Source: Verrucomicrobiota bacterium (GTDB lineage: Bacteria; Verrucomicrobiota; Verrucomicrobiia; Verrucomicrobiales; DEV007). Taken from it: a stretch of 16,385 nucleotides of DNA. The stretch is from positions 1 through 16,385 of the forward strand of contig JAADHD010000042.1 of assembly GCA_013152075.1 (NCBI GenBank). Direction: 5' to 3'. The translations under genes and the position numbers were made by a program. Of this stretch, positions 8,189-15,608 are shown in pieces. The notes beneath the pieces are model-generated. The model was not told the DNA's origin, did no database searches, and worked only from the letters and a program-made list of their open reading frames with translations. Positions within the stretch are counted from its first letter, which is position 1; every line of letters begins with the position of its first letter.

Positions 8189-9100
8189 ATGAATTTTCCA
8201 ACTGCAAAACGTGACCTCTTGATAATCGGTTTGTTGGTCTCCTTGGTGACTCTGGGAGGCGCAAGTCGGCTGAATGCCCAGATTCAGGTAACATTTAAGT
8301 TGGATAAAAAAATCTACATGGCGCACGAAGCGATATCAGGGCGCTTGCGCATCACCAATCGTGCGGGACGTGATATGGTGCTGGAGGGAAGAAACGGTGC
8401 AAGCTGGTTGGACTTCCAGGTGACGGACGCTGCCGGAAATCTTATCAGTCCTGTGCAGGGTAAGCCGGGTTTGGAATCTGTGATGATCAGGGCTGGGCAG
8501 GTGTTGGATAGAAAGATTTATGTGAATCGACGTTATCCGATGGGGCAGACCGGAATTTATAGAGTTAGAGTGAATGTTTTTTTCGCACCGTTGAATCAAT
8601 ATTTCCGCACCAAAATCGAATCGTTACAGATAACTAAAGGGCGTAAGTTCTGGGCCCAGGTTGTTGGTGTGCCTGCTGGTTATGAACAGGAGGGCTCCTA
8701 CCGGAAATATGAAGTATTGCGCTTTGATTATCGCGGAAGGAAGGAAATTTATTTTCGCCTTAGTCGGGCTGATAGTGGAATGGTGATTAAGACCTATTCT
8801 CTTGGCAAATTATTGATGGTGACGGATCCGCAGATGGGAGTGGACGTAGATAATCGCCTTCACGTTTTGCATATGGGGGCCCCGCAAGCCTATGCGCACA
8901 CGATTATTGATGTTGAGGGTAAAGCGGAGCCGCAGGAGTTTTTCTTTGCTGAAGGGGAGAACCGACCCCGTCTGGTCCGGGCGAGCGGTGGGAACGTAGT
9001 GGTTGAAGGCGGGATTGCAGCTGATCAGAAGGATACCGTGTATGAGAAAAATGAATTTCATAAACTTTCAGAAGTGCCCCCCGGAATGCCGCTCAACTGA
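8189..9100 (+). CDS. Secreted protein of unknown function, beta-rich
   Basis: 303 residues with a clear Sec signal peptide: KR at 7-8, a hydrophobic stretch 9-24 and a likely cut after NA at residue 30. The following 120 residues look like an immunoglobulin-like beta-sandwich (QVTFKLDKKIYMAHEAISG, RLRITNRAGRD, GIYRVRVNVFFAP). This resembles domains that describe a stressed or bound property, but I cannot name the family. The second half (150-290) is also beta-rich, with repeated short strands (EIYFRLSRADSG, LLMVTDPQMGVDVDNRLHVL). No cysteines or lipobox are seen after the signal, so it is likely soluble in the periplasm. It follows the FGE-fold gene by 127 bases on the same strand and precedes an amidase. 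A small hairpin, GGTAT-TTG-ATACC (8173-8185), sits just before the ATG and could limit initiation. Confidence 0.75.
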   Translation: MNFPTAKRDLLIIGLLVSLVTLGGASRLNAQIQVTFKLDKKIYMAHEAISGRLRITNRAGRDMVLEGRNGASWLDFQVTDAAGNLISPVQGKPGLESVMIRAGQVLDRKIYVNRRYPMGQTGIYRVRVNVFFAPLNQYFRTKIESLQITKGRKFWAQVVGVPAGYEQEGSYRKYEVLRFDYRGRKEIYFRLSRADSGMVIKTYSLGKLLMVTDPQMGVDVDNRLHVLHMGAPQAYAHTIIDVEGKAEPQEFFFAEGENRPRLVRASGGNVVVEGGIAADQKDTVYEKNEFHKLSEVPPGMPLN

Positions 9101-9150
9101 AGCGGAGAGCGGCTGTTGCATGCGTGCAGAGTGGATTTCATTAAGAGTTC

Positions 9151-9178
9151 TTGACTAATTTGATCTTAGCGGTGTATT
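9151..9178 (+). promoter_or_regulatory. Possible sigma70-type promoter for the amidase gene
   Basis: TTGACT (9151-9156) is followed after 16 bases by TGTATT (9173-9178), about 67 bases before the amidase ATG. The -35 is a good match and the -10 only moderate, so this is a candidate only. Confidence 0.35.
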
Positions 9179-9245
9179 CGTTAAGGTGAGGTAATTCGCA
9201 TTGATTGCATGGGTTTGAACAAGGATTGTCGATAGTAGAATTTTT

Positions 9246-9932
9246 ATGTTTGAAGTCACTAACAGGCTGAATCATCAGGGCGGATTATTGGCATCGGGCT
9301 TTGTTGAGAAATTGTGGAGTAGGGCCTGTGCGGGATTCTGGGTTCGCGCATGTCTTATAGCTTTCGGTGTGGTGTTTTTTACGGCCAAGGCCGAGGCAGC
9401 TTTTACCACGGTCATCATAGATGCGGGGCACGGAGGTCATGATCTGGGAGCCAGCCGTTCATTGATATATGAAAAGCATTTGAATCTTGATGTGGCGCGT
9501 AGGTTGGAGCGAACTTTAAAAGAAAGCGGATTTCGAACGGTATTGACTCGTAAGACCGATGCCTTTGTTCCCCTCAGCACACGATCTGCGCGTGCCAATA
9601 AATACCGCAATGCGATTTTTGTTAGCATTCATTTTAATTGGAGTTGGAAAAGCAAAGTTACCGGGGTGGAAACATTTTACCGCAGTTCATCCTCGCGTAG
9701 TTTGGCGAATTATATTCAGAAGCAACTTATTAGTCGGATCGGTTGCACCAATCGAGGGGTGAAAACTGCCAATTTTTCTGTACTCAGAAAAACCCGTCAC
9801 CCTGCGGTTCTCGTTGAGGGAGGTTTTGTTAGTAATAAGGGCGAGCGTTCTTCCATGCTGGATCCACGGTATCGACAGGTTGTGGCCGACAGTATTGCCC
9901 GAGGCATTCTGGAATATCGCAAAAAACGTTAA
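9246..9932 (+). CDS. N-acetylmuramoyl-L-alanine amidase (Amidase_3)
   Basis: 228 residues. A signal sequence or anchor (about 31-50, ACLIAFGVVFFTAKAEA) leads straight into an Amidase_3 domain. The zinc site is complete: H62 in DAGHGGHDLG, E76 in YEKHLNLDVA, and H129 in FVSIHFNW, with the catalytic Glu E191 in VLVEGGFVSN. The enzyme cuts the amide bond between MurNAc and L-alanine of peptidoglycan in the periplasm, in cell separation or wall turnover. There is no AMIN, SPOR or LysM domain, so targeting must come from partners. At about 175 residues the catalytic domain has normal length, with no sign of the inserted regulatory helix of E. coli AmiB/AmiC. The ATG at 9246 is chosen because the signal is in frame with it. 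It lies downstream of the secreted-protein gene and upstream of nnrDE. Confidence 0.92.
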   Translation: MFEVTNRLNHQGGLLASGFVEKLWSRACAGFWVRACLIAFGVVFFTAKAEAAFTTVIIDAGHGGHDLGASRSLIYEKHLNLDVARRLERTLKESGFRTVLTRKTDAFVPLSTRSARANKYRNAIFVSIHFNWSWKSKVTGVETFYRSSSSRSLANYIQKQLISRIGCTNRGVKTANFSVLRKTRHPAVLVEGGFVSNKGERSSMLDPRYRQVVADSIARGILEYRKKR

Positions 9933-10021
9933 TTTAAGGCGTCCCTATCGGGGGCAAGTGAACTGAATGAACTTGCGCAAGCTTGCGGGTCGCGTTTCTT
10001 TTGCTGGTAAGAATCATCGTG

Positions 10022-11521
10022 ATGATCGTTACATGTGAACAGATGAAACAGGCGGAAGAGCGCTTGTTTTCCAAAGGAGTTGTTGCCGAAGATTTGATGG
10101 AAAAAGCGGGGCGGGCCTGCGCTCGAGCCATTGGGCAGTTTTTCCGTTCACCGGGACAAGCCACGTTATTTGTAGGAAAAGGGAATAATGGCGGGGATGC
10201 TTTGGTGGCGGGGCGTGAGCTGCGCAGCTGCGGATGGAAAGTGGATGCGATTTTATCAGCGGATCCCGCGGAGATGAGTGCATTAGCAGCAAAAAAGCTG
10301 GCTGAATTTAATGCGGTAAATGAGACTAAATGGCAGAGCTCCTACGGCATGGGTGTCCGTATAATAGTCGATGGCTTGCTTGGTATCGGGGCTCGCGGAC
10401 CGCTGCGGGGAGTCATTGGGGAACGGGGGGAACAGCTCAATCGTCAGCGGATAGACAATAATGCTACTTGTTTTGCTATAGATATTCCATCTGGAGTGGA
10501 TGGGGATCTTGGTAACCCTTACGATGGGGCGGTGGTAGCCGACATCACCCTGTCAATCGCAGCCATCAAAGCGGGGATTGTCCAGGATGCAGCGATCAAC
10601 CATGTCGGGAGAATTGTGCAGATAGAATTGTCGGAGATTGAGTTTACGGATATTTCCAATGATTCCGTAGTATTATCTCCGAAAAACCTGTCAGGGGTGT
10701 TGCCGCGCAGGAATTTTGATTTTCACAAAGGGCAAGCTGGTCGTGTGGGGATTTTGGCCGGATCACGGGGGCTGACCGGTGCCGCCATATTGGCATCGAC
10801 GGCAGCTGTACAATCGGGTGCGGGATTAGTGACTTTGTATGCTGGACAATCCGTCTATGAGATTCTCGCGATGCGCACTGCGCCTGAGGTTATGGTGAAG
10901 CCGATCGATTCACTTGAAGATATCCGTAACGATACGTCAGATGTGCTGGCGGTAGGGCCAGGTTTGGGGAACGATCTCGATCCTGAATTACTGGATCTGA
11001 TAATAAACGATCCCCGGCCGATGGTGGTGGATGCGGATGCGTTGAATTTATTGGCTCGTTCCGATGGAGCTTTTGAGGATTTAGCTGAACACGGCCATGC
11101 TCGTCTATTCACCCCCCATCCGGGTGAGATGAAACGCCTTTTTCCTTCGGCTGTTTCCTGTGAAAATCGTTTTGAGGTGGTCGATCAATTCATCCGGGAA
11201 AAATCTTTTAAGGGGGTCTTATTGTATAAAGGCGCGCGTACACTGATTGCATCGGAAGGGTTACCGGTCTCAATCAACTCGACGGGTCATCCGGGAATGG
11301 CTACGGGCGGCGTGGGGGACGTTCTCACAGGTATTTGTGCGAGTTTGGCAGCTCAAAGGCTTTCACTTTACGATGCTGCTTGTCTGGGAAGTTGGCTGAT
11401 TGGTCGTAATGCGGAGAAATTTGTGTATGAAGGGCTTCAGTCGGCAGAATCACTGACCGCGCGCACGATTGGCTTTGAGCTTGGGCTGGCCTTTGACGCT
11501 TTGAGGAACGAGGAATTCTGA
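10022..11521 (+). CDS. nnr: Bifunctional NAD(P)HX epimerase / ADP- or ATP-dependent NAD(P)HX dehydratase
   Basis: 499 residues from the ATG at 10022 (MIVTCEQMKQAEERLFSKGV), the usual start of this family. A TTG further upstream at 9983 would add 13 residues and is not favoured. Residues 1-205 are the YjeF_N epimerase domain: GKGNNGGDALVAGREL (53-68), VDGLLGIGARGPLRG (116-130) and AIDIPSGVDGDLG (152-164). Residues 225-495 are the ribokinase-like dehydratase domain: KGQAGRVGILAGSRGLTGAA (236-255), VGPGLG (311-316), TPHPGEMKRLF (364-374) and HPGMATGGVGDVLTG (423-437), whose GD holds the catalytic Asp. The protein repairs damaged hydrated NADH/NADPH in the cytosol. It ends just before a strong terminator. 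Confidence 0.93.
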   Translation: MIVTCEQMKQAEERLFSKGVVAEDLMEKAGRACARAIGQFFRSPGQATLFVGKGNNGGDALVAGRELRSCGWKVDAILSADPAEMSALAAKKLAEFNAVNETKWQSSYGMGVRIIVDGLLGIGARGPLRGVIGERGEQLNRQRIDNNATCFAIDIPSGVDGDLGNPYDGAVVADITLSIAAIKAGIVQDAAINHVGRIVQIELSEIEFTDISNDSVVLSPKNLSGVLPRRNFDFHKGQAGRVGILAGSRGLTGAAILASTAAVQSGAGLVTLYAGQSVYEILAMRTAPEVMVKPIDSLEDIRNDTSDVLAVGPGLGNDLDPELLDLIINDPRPMVVDADALNLLARSDGAFEDLAEHGHARLFTPHPGEMKRLFPSAVSCENRFEVVDQFIREKSFKGVLLYKGARTLIASEGLPVSINSTGHPGMATGGVGDVLTGICASLAAQRLSLYDAACLGSWLIGRNAEKFVYEGLQSAESLTARTIGFELGLAFDALRNEEF

Positions 11522-11567
11522 TCTGAGGCTTTCTACCCGTAGGCAAGACTGATCGGGAAATAACAAA

Positions 11568-11599
11568 AAAAAGCTGGCCCGCAAAAGGACCAGCTTTTT
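11568..11599. terminator. Bidirectional Rho-independent terminator
   Basis: A 10-bp perfect stem, AAAAAGCTGG (11568-11577) with CCAGCTTTTT (11590-11599), can extend by CC/GG past one mismatch to a short GCAAAA loop. The right arm ends in a T run on the plus strand, and the A run at 11565-11572 gives a T run on the minus strand. It lies between the stops of two convergent genes and should end both transcripts. Confidence 0.88.
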
Positions 11600-11620
11600 A
11601 AATCCTTCTAGGAAGAGGAT

Positions 11621-12226
11621 CTACCATTGGACTCGCGCTCCGACTACCAAGATGCCGCGATTTTCTTCAAGTCGTCCTGAGAACTCCAATCCCAGCATGT
11701 CGGTGAATTTGATAACGGTTCCGATTTCGCCACCCCATAGGTTGCGCTCATCAATTCGAGTGTAGTCTCCGGAAAGATAAACTTCTAGGGACGGGCCTAT
11801 TGCCACGCGAATTCCGGGCTCAATGTAGAATCCCCAGTCGTCGACACGCTCAAAGGCACCTACCGAACCCAACTCCAAATACCGTAGGCCAGTTTGGATA
11901 TAAATGTCGGCGCCGCCACCAGCGATTAGGGTGTTGGCTCCCAGTGCAAGGCGAAGATCCTGTGTGTCTACTGAGCCTTTGCCCACGATAGTGTCGGGAT
12001 TGGCGTAATGGTATTCTGCAAGAAGGAAAAAATGCTCAGTGGGTGCGATCGATAACTCACCGGCGATGCCGTTGGCGTCTTCCAAATTGCCTCCGAGGTC
12101 ACCGCTGTAAAATGACCTTTCAAACCCTACGTCGATATAGCTGTGAGATAAAGTGGAGGGCCCTTGAGCTTTTGCGTTGATAGCAATAAAAGCGAAGATA
12201 GAAATAGTTAGAACTAGTTTTTTCAT
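11621..12226 (-). CDS. Outer-membrane beta-barrel protein
   Basis: 201 residues from the ATG at 12226; a TTG 15 bases upstream gives the longer frame but no sensible signal. A Sec signal peptide (MKKLVLTISIFAFIAINAKA, cut after residue 20) precedes a small beta-barrel. Strands alternate hydrophobic and polar residues, as in YIDVGFERSFYSGDL, HFFLLAEYHYANPD, DIYIQTGLRYLELG, WGFYIEPGIRVAIG and LEVYLSGDYTRI. The last residues ILVVGARVQW end in Trp, the aromatic C-terminus recognised by the BAM machinery. Size and pattern suggest an eight-strand barrel of the OmpA/OmpX-like or porin-fold class. The specific role is unknown. A good promoter lies just upstream and a strong terminator downstream, so it is likely a monocistronic gene. 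Confidence 0.82.
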   Translation of the reverse strand: MKKLVLTISIFAFIAINAKAQGPSTLSHSYIDVGFERSFYSGDLGGNLEDANGIAGELSIAPTEHFFLLAEYHYANPDTIVGKGSVDTQDLRLALGANTLIAGGGADIYIQTGLRYLELGSVGAFERVDDWGFYIEPGIRVAIGPSLEVYLSGDYTRIDERNLWGGEIGTVIKFTDMLGLEFSGRLEENRGILVVGARVQW

Positions 12227-12261
12227 GATTGATAATTTCAATAGTTATCAGAATTAACCAT

Positions 12262-12290
12262 ATTATTATTTGAAATGTTAAAAAAGTCAA
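12262..12290 (-). promoter_or_regulatory. Sigma70-type promoter for the beta-barrel gene
   Basis: On the minus strand TTGACT (12285-12290) and AATAAT (12262-12267) are separated by exactly 17 bases, in AT-rich DNA. This predicts a leader of about 30 bases before the ATG at 12226. Confidence 0.6.
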
Positions 12291-12369
12291 ACCTTTCTTA
12301 ACTATATGAAAATCCGAAACTTACGGGGTCGGCGGGAAGAATTTAGCGATACCGTTGAAGGACAGGTGC

Positions 12370-12512
12370 ATGCCTCTACGGTATGATCATGGAAACGTGT
12401 AGAGGGCTACACCGTTATTGACGAGGCCAGGATTTTTATTTCCTGGCGCGGCTACGCTTAAGTGCTACGGGCGTAGAGATTTGGGAAAAACCCGTAGGCT
12501 CAGCCAAGCTTC
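12370..12512. other. Intergenic stretch with several short inverted repeats
   Basis: No convincing gene lies here. It contains CCTCTAC/GTAGAGG (7 bp, loop 19, about 12373-12405), GCCAGGA/TCCTGGC (7 bp, loop TTTTTATT, about 12425-12446), and CTACG/CGTAG (about 12462-12476). It is downstream of the micro-ORF and upstream of the beta-barrel promoter. A structured RNA end or leader is possible but unproven; no T tract follows the stems on the minus strand. Confidence 0.3.
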
Positions 12513-12593
12513 TTACGACACGATGCCGTGTGACAAAATTTCAAACACCAGTACGACGATTGAAAGAATAAGTACGATAATTGCAAATGGCAT
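12513..12593 (-). CDS. 26-residue micro-ORF copying the membrane anchor of the upstream gene
   Basis: ATG at 12591-12593 and TAA at 12513-12515 encode a single hydrophobic helix, PFAIIVLILSIVVLVFEILSHG. It is closely similar to the C-terminal anchor of the gene just upstream (PFAIVVILLSIAVFVIELLSYQ). The nucleotide sequences also align along the whole helix (12542-12593 with about 12653-12710), so this is a duplication. It is in the same frame as the upstream gene, 33 bases past that gene's TAA; the codons between are open and encode basic residues (KLKFKKLNL). There is no Shine-Dalgarno at a usual distance. It may be a real small membrane protein made by reinitiation, a readthrough extension, or a decaying remnant. 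I consider the homology certain and expression unproven. Confidence 0.55.
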   Translation of the reverse strand: MPFAIIVLILSIVVLVFEILSHGIVS

Positions 12594-12626
12594 GAGATTT
12601 AATTTTTTGAATTTAAGCTTCCTTTG

Positions 12627-13802
12627 TTAACCTTGGTCAAGCTGGTAGGAGAGCAGTTCAATGACAAATACGGCGATAGAAAGCAGAATCACAACGATTG
12701 CAAAAGGAGCAAGGCCTGATTCCTCATAATCTTCTTCCCATTCTTCTTCAACTTCATCAGAAGCGGTCGATTGAATATCAGGCGTAGCACTGACGCCGGA
12801 ACCAGGGGTTCCAGCACCCATTTGCTGCGTTTGCTTCAATTTTACGGTCGCTTTTGGAAGTGGTTTCGCGCTGCCCGGTGCAGCTAGTGGAGTGGTTTGT
12901 TTTCCAACGGCTGGTCCGGCAGGCGCAGGCGCTTTTGCCAGTGGTATGGTTTTAGCGCCAATCGGCGGAGCTGCGGGCGCACCGCCTTGTGACAAGGGAA
13001 CAGTTTGAGCGCCTTGTGGTGCCGGTGCCGGTGCGCCACCAAGAGTGACGGTTTTTGCGCCACCACCGGGAGGAGGTGCCACTGGAGCCGGGGCCGGAGC
13101 CGATGCTGTAGGAGGAGGCGGAGCCGCAGGCGGCTGCCCTGGAGCAGGGGTTGCTGGTGCGGGTGGAGGTGCAGGTGCGCCTGTTGGTGAATTTGCTCTA
13201 GGGCCAACGGGAGCAATTGTAGGTGTCGGCGGAGCTACAGGTGGTACTGGAGCTGCGGGTGGCGCAGGCGCATCCCCTGGTATTGGCATGGTGCTACCGA
13301 TGGGAGGAACGCTACCCGTGGCTTCTTGTCCTGGAATAGGCATGGTGCTACCGATAGGCGGAACGTTACCTGTGCCTGCTTCCTGCCCTGGTATTGGCAT
13401 AGTGCTACCGATAGGAGGAACGCTACCTGTGCCTGCTCCCTGCCCAGGTATCGGCATGGTGCTACCGATAGGCGGAACGCTACCCGTTGGGCTTTGACCT
13501 GCAGGCACTGGCATGGTGCTGCCAATAGGGGGAACGCTACCGGTAGGATTCTGCCCCGCAGGCACTGGCATGGTGCTGCCGATGGGCGGAATTGATCCGG
13601 TCACGGGTTGCACGGGGGCCGCGCCGCTTTGAGGTGCTGCTACAGGCCTGATCGGCTGTGTGACGCCTTGTGGAACGACAGGGCCTGTGTCCTCAGGGCG
13701 TGCACGCAGGGTAATGCGGACAGTTTCTTTTTTCAGCGGAACAGTCGATGTCTTTTTGGACGGTTTCTGTTGGTCCGGTGGGATAGGTGCGGAATCGCTC
13801 AT
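12627..13802 (-). CDS. Pro/Ala-rich repeat protein with C-terminal membrane anchor
   Basis: 391 residues from the ATG at 13802; a TTG 12 bases upstream is not favoured. The N-terminus has KKTSTVPLKKETVRITLRARP (split here as KKTSTVPLKK and ETVRITLRARP, 16-36), a basic motif I associate with other Verrucomicrobiota proteins. Six tandem repeats of TGSVPPIGSTMPIP follow (about residues 68-175), then a long Pro/Ala-rich stretch, then spaced KTVTL, QTVPL, KTIPL, TTPL and ATVKL motifs. An acidic patch (EVEEEWEEDYEES) precedes a single transmembrane helix (about 364-384) at the C-terminus, with only a few residues beyond. The topology suggests a tail-anchored protein with the disordered part in the cytoplasm, since no signal peptide is present. 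The function is unknown. Codon and composition bias reflect the low-complexity sequence, not necessarily transfer. Confidence 0.82.
   Translation of the reverse strand: MSDSAPIPPDQQKPSKKTSTVPLKKETVRITLRARPEDTGPVVPQGVTQPIRPVAAPQSGAAPVQPVTGSIPPIGSTMPVPAGQNPTGSVPPIGSTMPVPAGQSPTGSVPPIGSTMPIPGQGAGTGSVPPIGSTMPIPGQEAGTGNVPPIGSTMPIPGQEATGSVPPIGSTMPIPGDAPAPPAAPVPPVAPPTPTIAPVGPRANSPTGAPAPPPAPATPAPGQPPAAPPPPTASAPAPAPVAPPPGGGAKTVTLGGAPAPAPQGAQTVPLSQGGAPAAPPIGAKTIPLAKAPAPAGPAVGKQTTPLAAPGSAKPLPKATVKLKQTQQMGAGTPGSGVSATPDIQSTASDEVEEEWEEDYEESGLAPFAIVVILLSIAVFVIELLSYQLDQG
13278..13601 (-). repeat. Six tandem copies of a 57-bp coding repeat
   Basis: Each unit encodes TGS(V/I)PPIGSTMP(V/I)P plus a variable 4-5-residue spacer (AGQNP, AGQSP, GQGAG, GQEAG, GQEA, final unit partial). 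The period is 19 residues (18 once). The core GGCATGGTGCT-CC-AT-GG (plus strand) is nearly identical between copies while spacers vary. Confidence 0.92.
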
Positions 13803-13832
13803 CTTAATACGCAATAAAAATTTATGAACCTG

Positions 13833-13863
13833 TATTTAGGCCGGAAAACAGGCCCGATGTCAA
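13833..13863 (-). promoter_or_regulatory. Candidate promoter for the Pro/Ala-rich gene
   Basis: On the minus strand a consensus TTGACA (13858-13863) is followed by TAAATA (13833-13838) with a 19-base spacer, longer than the ideal 17. The ATG is about 30 bases downstream of the -10. Confidence 0.5.
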
Positions 13864-13868
13864 TACCA

Positions 13869-13899
13869 TATTGCAATAATGATGCAGGTTTGTGACCTG
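13869..13899. promoter_or_regulatory. Palindromes just upstream of the -35, possible operator
   Basis: TATTGCAATA (13869-13878) is a perfect 10-bp palindrome. CAGGT-TTGTG-ACCTG (13885-13899) is a second dyad. Both lie directly upstream of the leftward promoter and in the region between it and the divergent proS gene. No regulator is identified. Confidence 0.3.
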
Positions 13900-14082
13900 T
13901 TTCTAATATTCGATAATTGTGATTTTGCTCAAACCGGGCCAAAACAAGCGCAAAAGCTGATGAAATGGGGGTGAAAGGCTTTTATTTTCGTTGCTGGAGT
14001 TTTGCCAAAGTGAGGCTAGGATTTCGCCTGTTCCTCAAGTAGTCGGTATTCGACCTATCGGAAAATCCATTTTTAAGCAGTC

Positions 14083-15608
14083 ATGGCAAAACAACAGCAA
14101 AACGCAATCAGTCCGGTTCGGGAGAATAACTTTCCCGAATGGTATCAGCAGGTGGTCAAAGCGGCCGATATGGCGGAGAACTCGGAGGTGCGGGGCTGCA
14201 TGGTGATCAAACCCTGGGGATATGGTTTGTGGGAACAAATCCAGGGGCAGCTGGATGTGATGTTTAAGGAGACTGGCCATAAAAATGCTTATTTTCCGCT
14301 GCTTATTCCAGTGAGCTATCTGGAAAAAGAAGCGACTCATGTGGAGGGCTTTGCGACCGAATGTGCGGTGGTGACCCATCACCGGCTTGAATTGAAAGAT
14401 GGCAAAATGGTTCCGGCGGGAGAGTTGTCCGAACCCTATGTGATTCGCCCGACCTCGGAGACTATCATCGGCGCAGCCTTTGCCCGCTGGGTGCAGAGTT
14501 ATCGTGATTTGCCCCTGCTGATCAACCAGTGGGCCAATGTGATGCGTTGGGAAATGCGTCCGCGCTTGTTTTTGCGGACAGCGGAATTTTTATGGCAGGA
14601 GGGCCATACAGCGCATGAAACTCCGGAGGAAGCGATGGAGGAAACCCGTAAGATGCATGCTATTTACGAAGAGTTTCTTCGTGAGCATCTGGCGATCCCG
14701 GTCATTCCGGGGGAGAAAACCGAGGGTGAGCGTTTTCCGGGTGCTTTGAATACGTTCACGATTGAGGCGATGGTTCAGGATCGCAAAGCGATTCAGGCAG
14801 GCACATCGCACTTCCTGGGGCAGAATTTTTCTAAAGCTGCGAATATTGATTTCGAAGGACGTGAGGGCAAACGGGAGTTTGCTTGGACGACCAGCTGGGG
14901 AGTTAGCACTCGCCTGATTGGAACACTGATCATGGCTCATGGGGATGATGACGGCGTCATTATTCCTCCACGGGTTGCGCCGACGCAGGTGGTTATCCTG
15001 CCTATTATTCCGAAGGAGGAAATGCGGGAAAGTGTGCTGGCGGCTTGTCAGCAGTTAGCGAAAGACCTACGTTCACAACAAGTATGGGGTGCTCCGGTCA
15101 GAGTAGAGGTGGATGAGCGTGATCTTGGTGGCGGGGTGAAAAACTGGGAGTGGATCAAAAAGGGGGTGCCGGTTCGGGTTGAAATAGGTCCACGGGATTT
15201 GGAGAAAGGGTCTGTGGCTGTGACGAGGCGTGATGGTGGCCATCGCGACAAAGCGTTCATAGCTAATGAAGAAGCGGTAGCGCAGATGCCGGACACCTTG
15301 TTATCGATTCAGAACAACCTGCTCGATAGGGCCTTGGCTTTTCGTGAGGAGCACACTTGCGAAGTTCATTCGGCGGAAGAGTTTCACGCTTTTTTTACAG
15401 CGCAAAACACCGATCAACCAGAGATTCATGGGGATTTGCACTGGGGCACTGGGGCGGATCTGCCGAGGACGAAGATGCTTTGCAGAAAGAAAGCAAAGTG
15501 ACGATCCGTTGCATTCCTTTGGATTCTGAATTGCGGGGAGAGAGCGGAGTTTGCGTGATTACTGGGAAACCGGCGGAGGGGCGGGTCATATTTGCTAAAG
15601 CTTATTAA
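14083..15608 (+). CDS. proS: Prolyl-tRNA synthetase, frameshifted near the 3' end
   Basis: Class II aminoacyl-tRNA synthetase that charges tRNA-Pro. It is of the shorter archaeal/eukaryote-like type, without the editing insertion of the E. coli type. Seen in order: MVIKPWGYGLWEQIQ and AYFPLLIP (motif 1 region), RPTSETII, RWEMRPRLFLRTAEFLWQEG (motif 2), TSWGVSTRLIGTLIMAHGDD (motif 3), then the anticodon-binding domain (PTQVVILPIIPK, VRVEIGPRDLEKG). The first frame stops at 15499-15501 after nonsense (DLHWGTGADLPR). The neighbouring frame continues GFALGHWGGSAED, VTIRCIPLDSE and the typical C-terminus GKPAEGRVIFAKAY to 15608. Adding one G to GGGG at 15430-15433 joins them as PEIHGGFALGHW, giving 508 residues, normal for the family. 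proS is essential, so a sequence error is likelier than true loss. Confidence 0.9.

Noticed and set aside
12418..12630. 70-codon plus-strand frame opposite the micro-ORF
   Set aside because: It lacks any recognisable motif and overlaps the better-supported homologous helix on the other strand.
13045..13497. 150-codon Gly/Ala-rich open frame on the plus strand
   Set aside because: It is the antisense shadow of the Pro/Ala-rich repeat gene; its composition follows from the complementary codons.
15390..15396. T TTT TTT slippery heptamer in proS as a programmed -1 frameshift site
   Set aside because: A slip here would give FFYSAKHRSTRDSWGFAL, which fits ProS poorly. Keeping the first frame through PEIHG and adding one G at 15430-15433 gives a family-like sequence, and no downstream stimulatory structure was evident.
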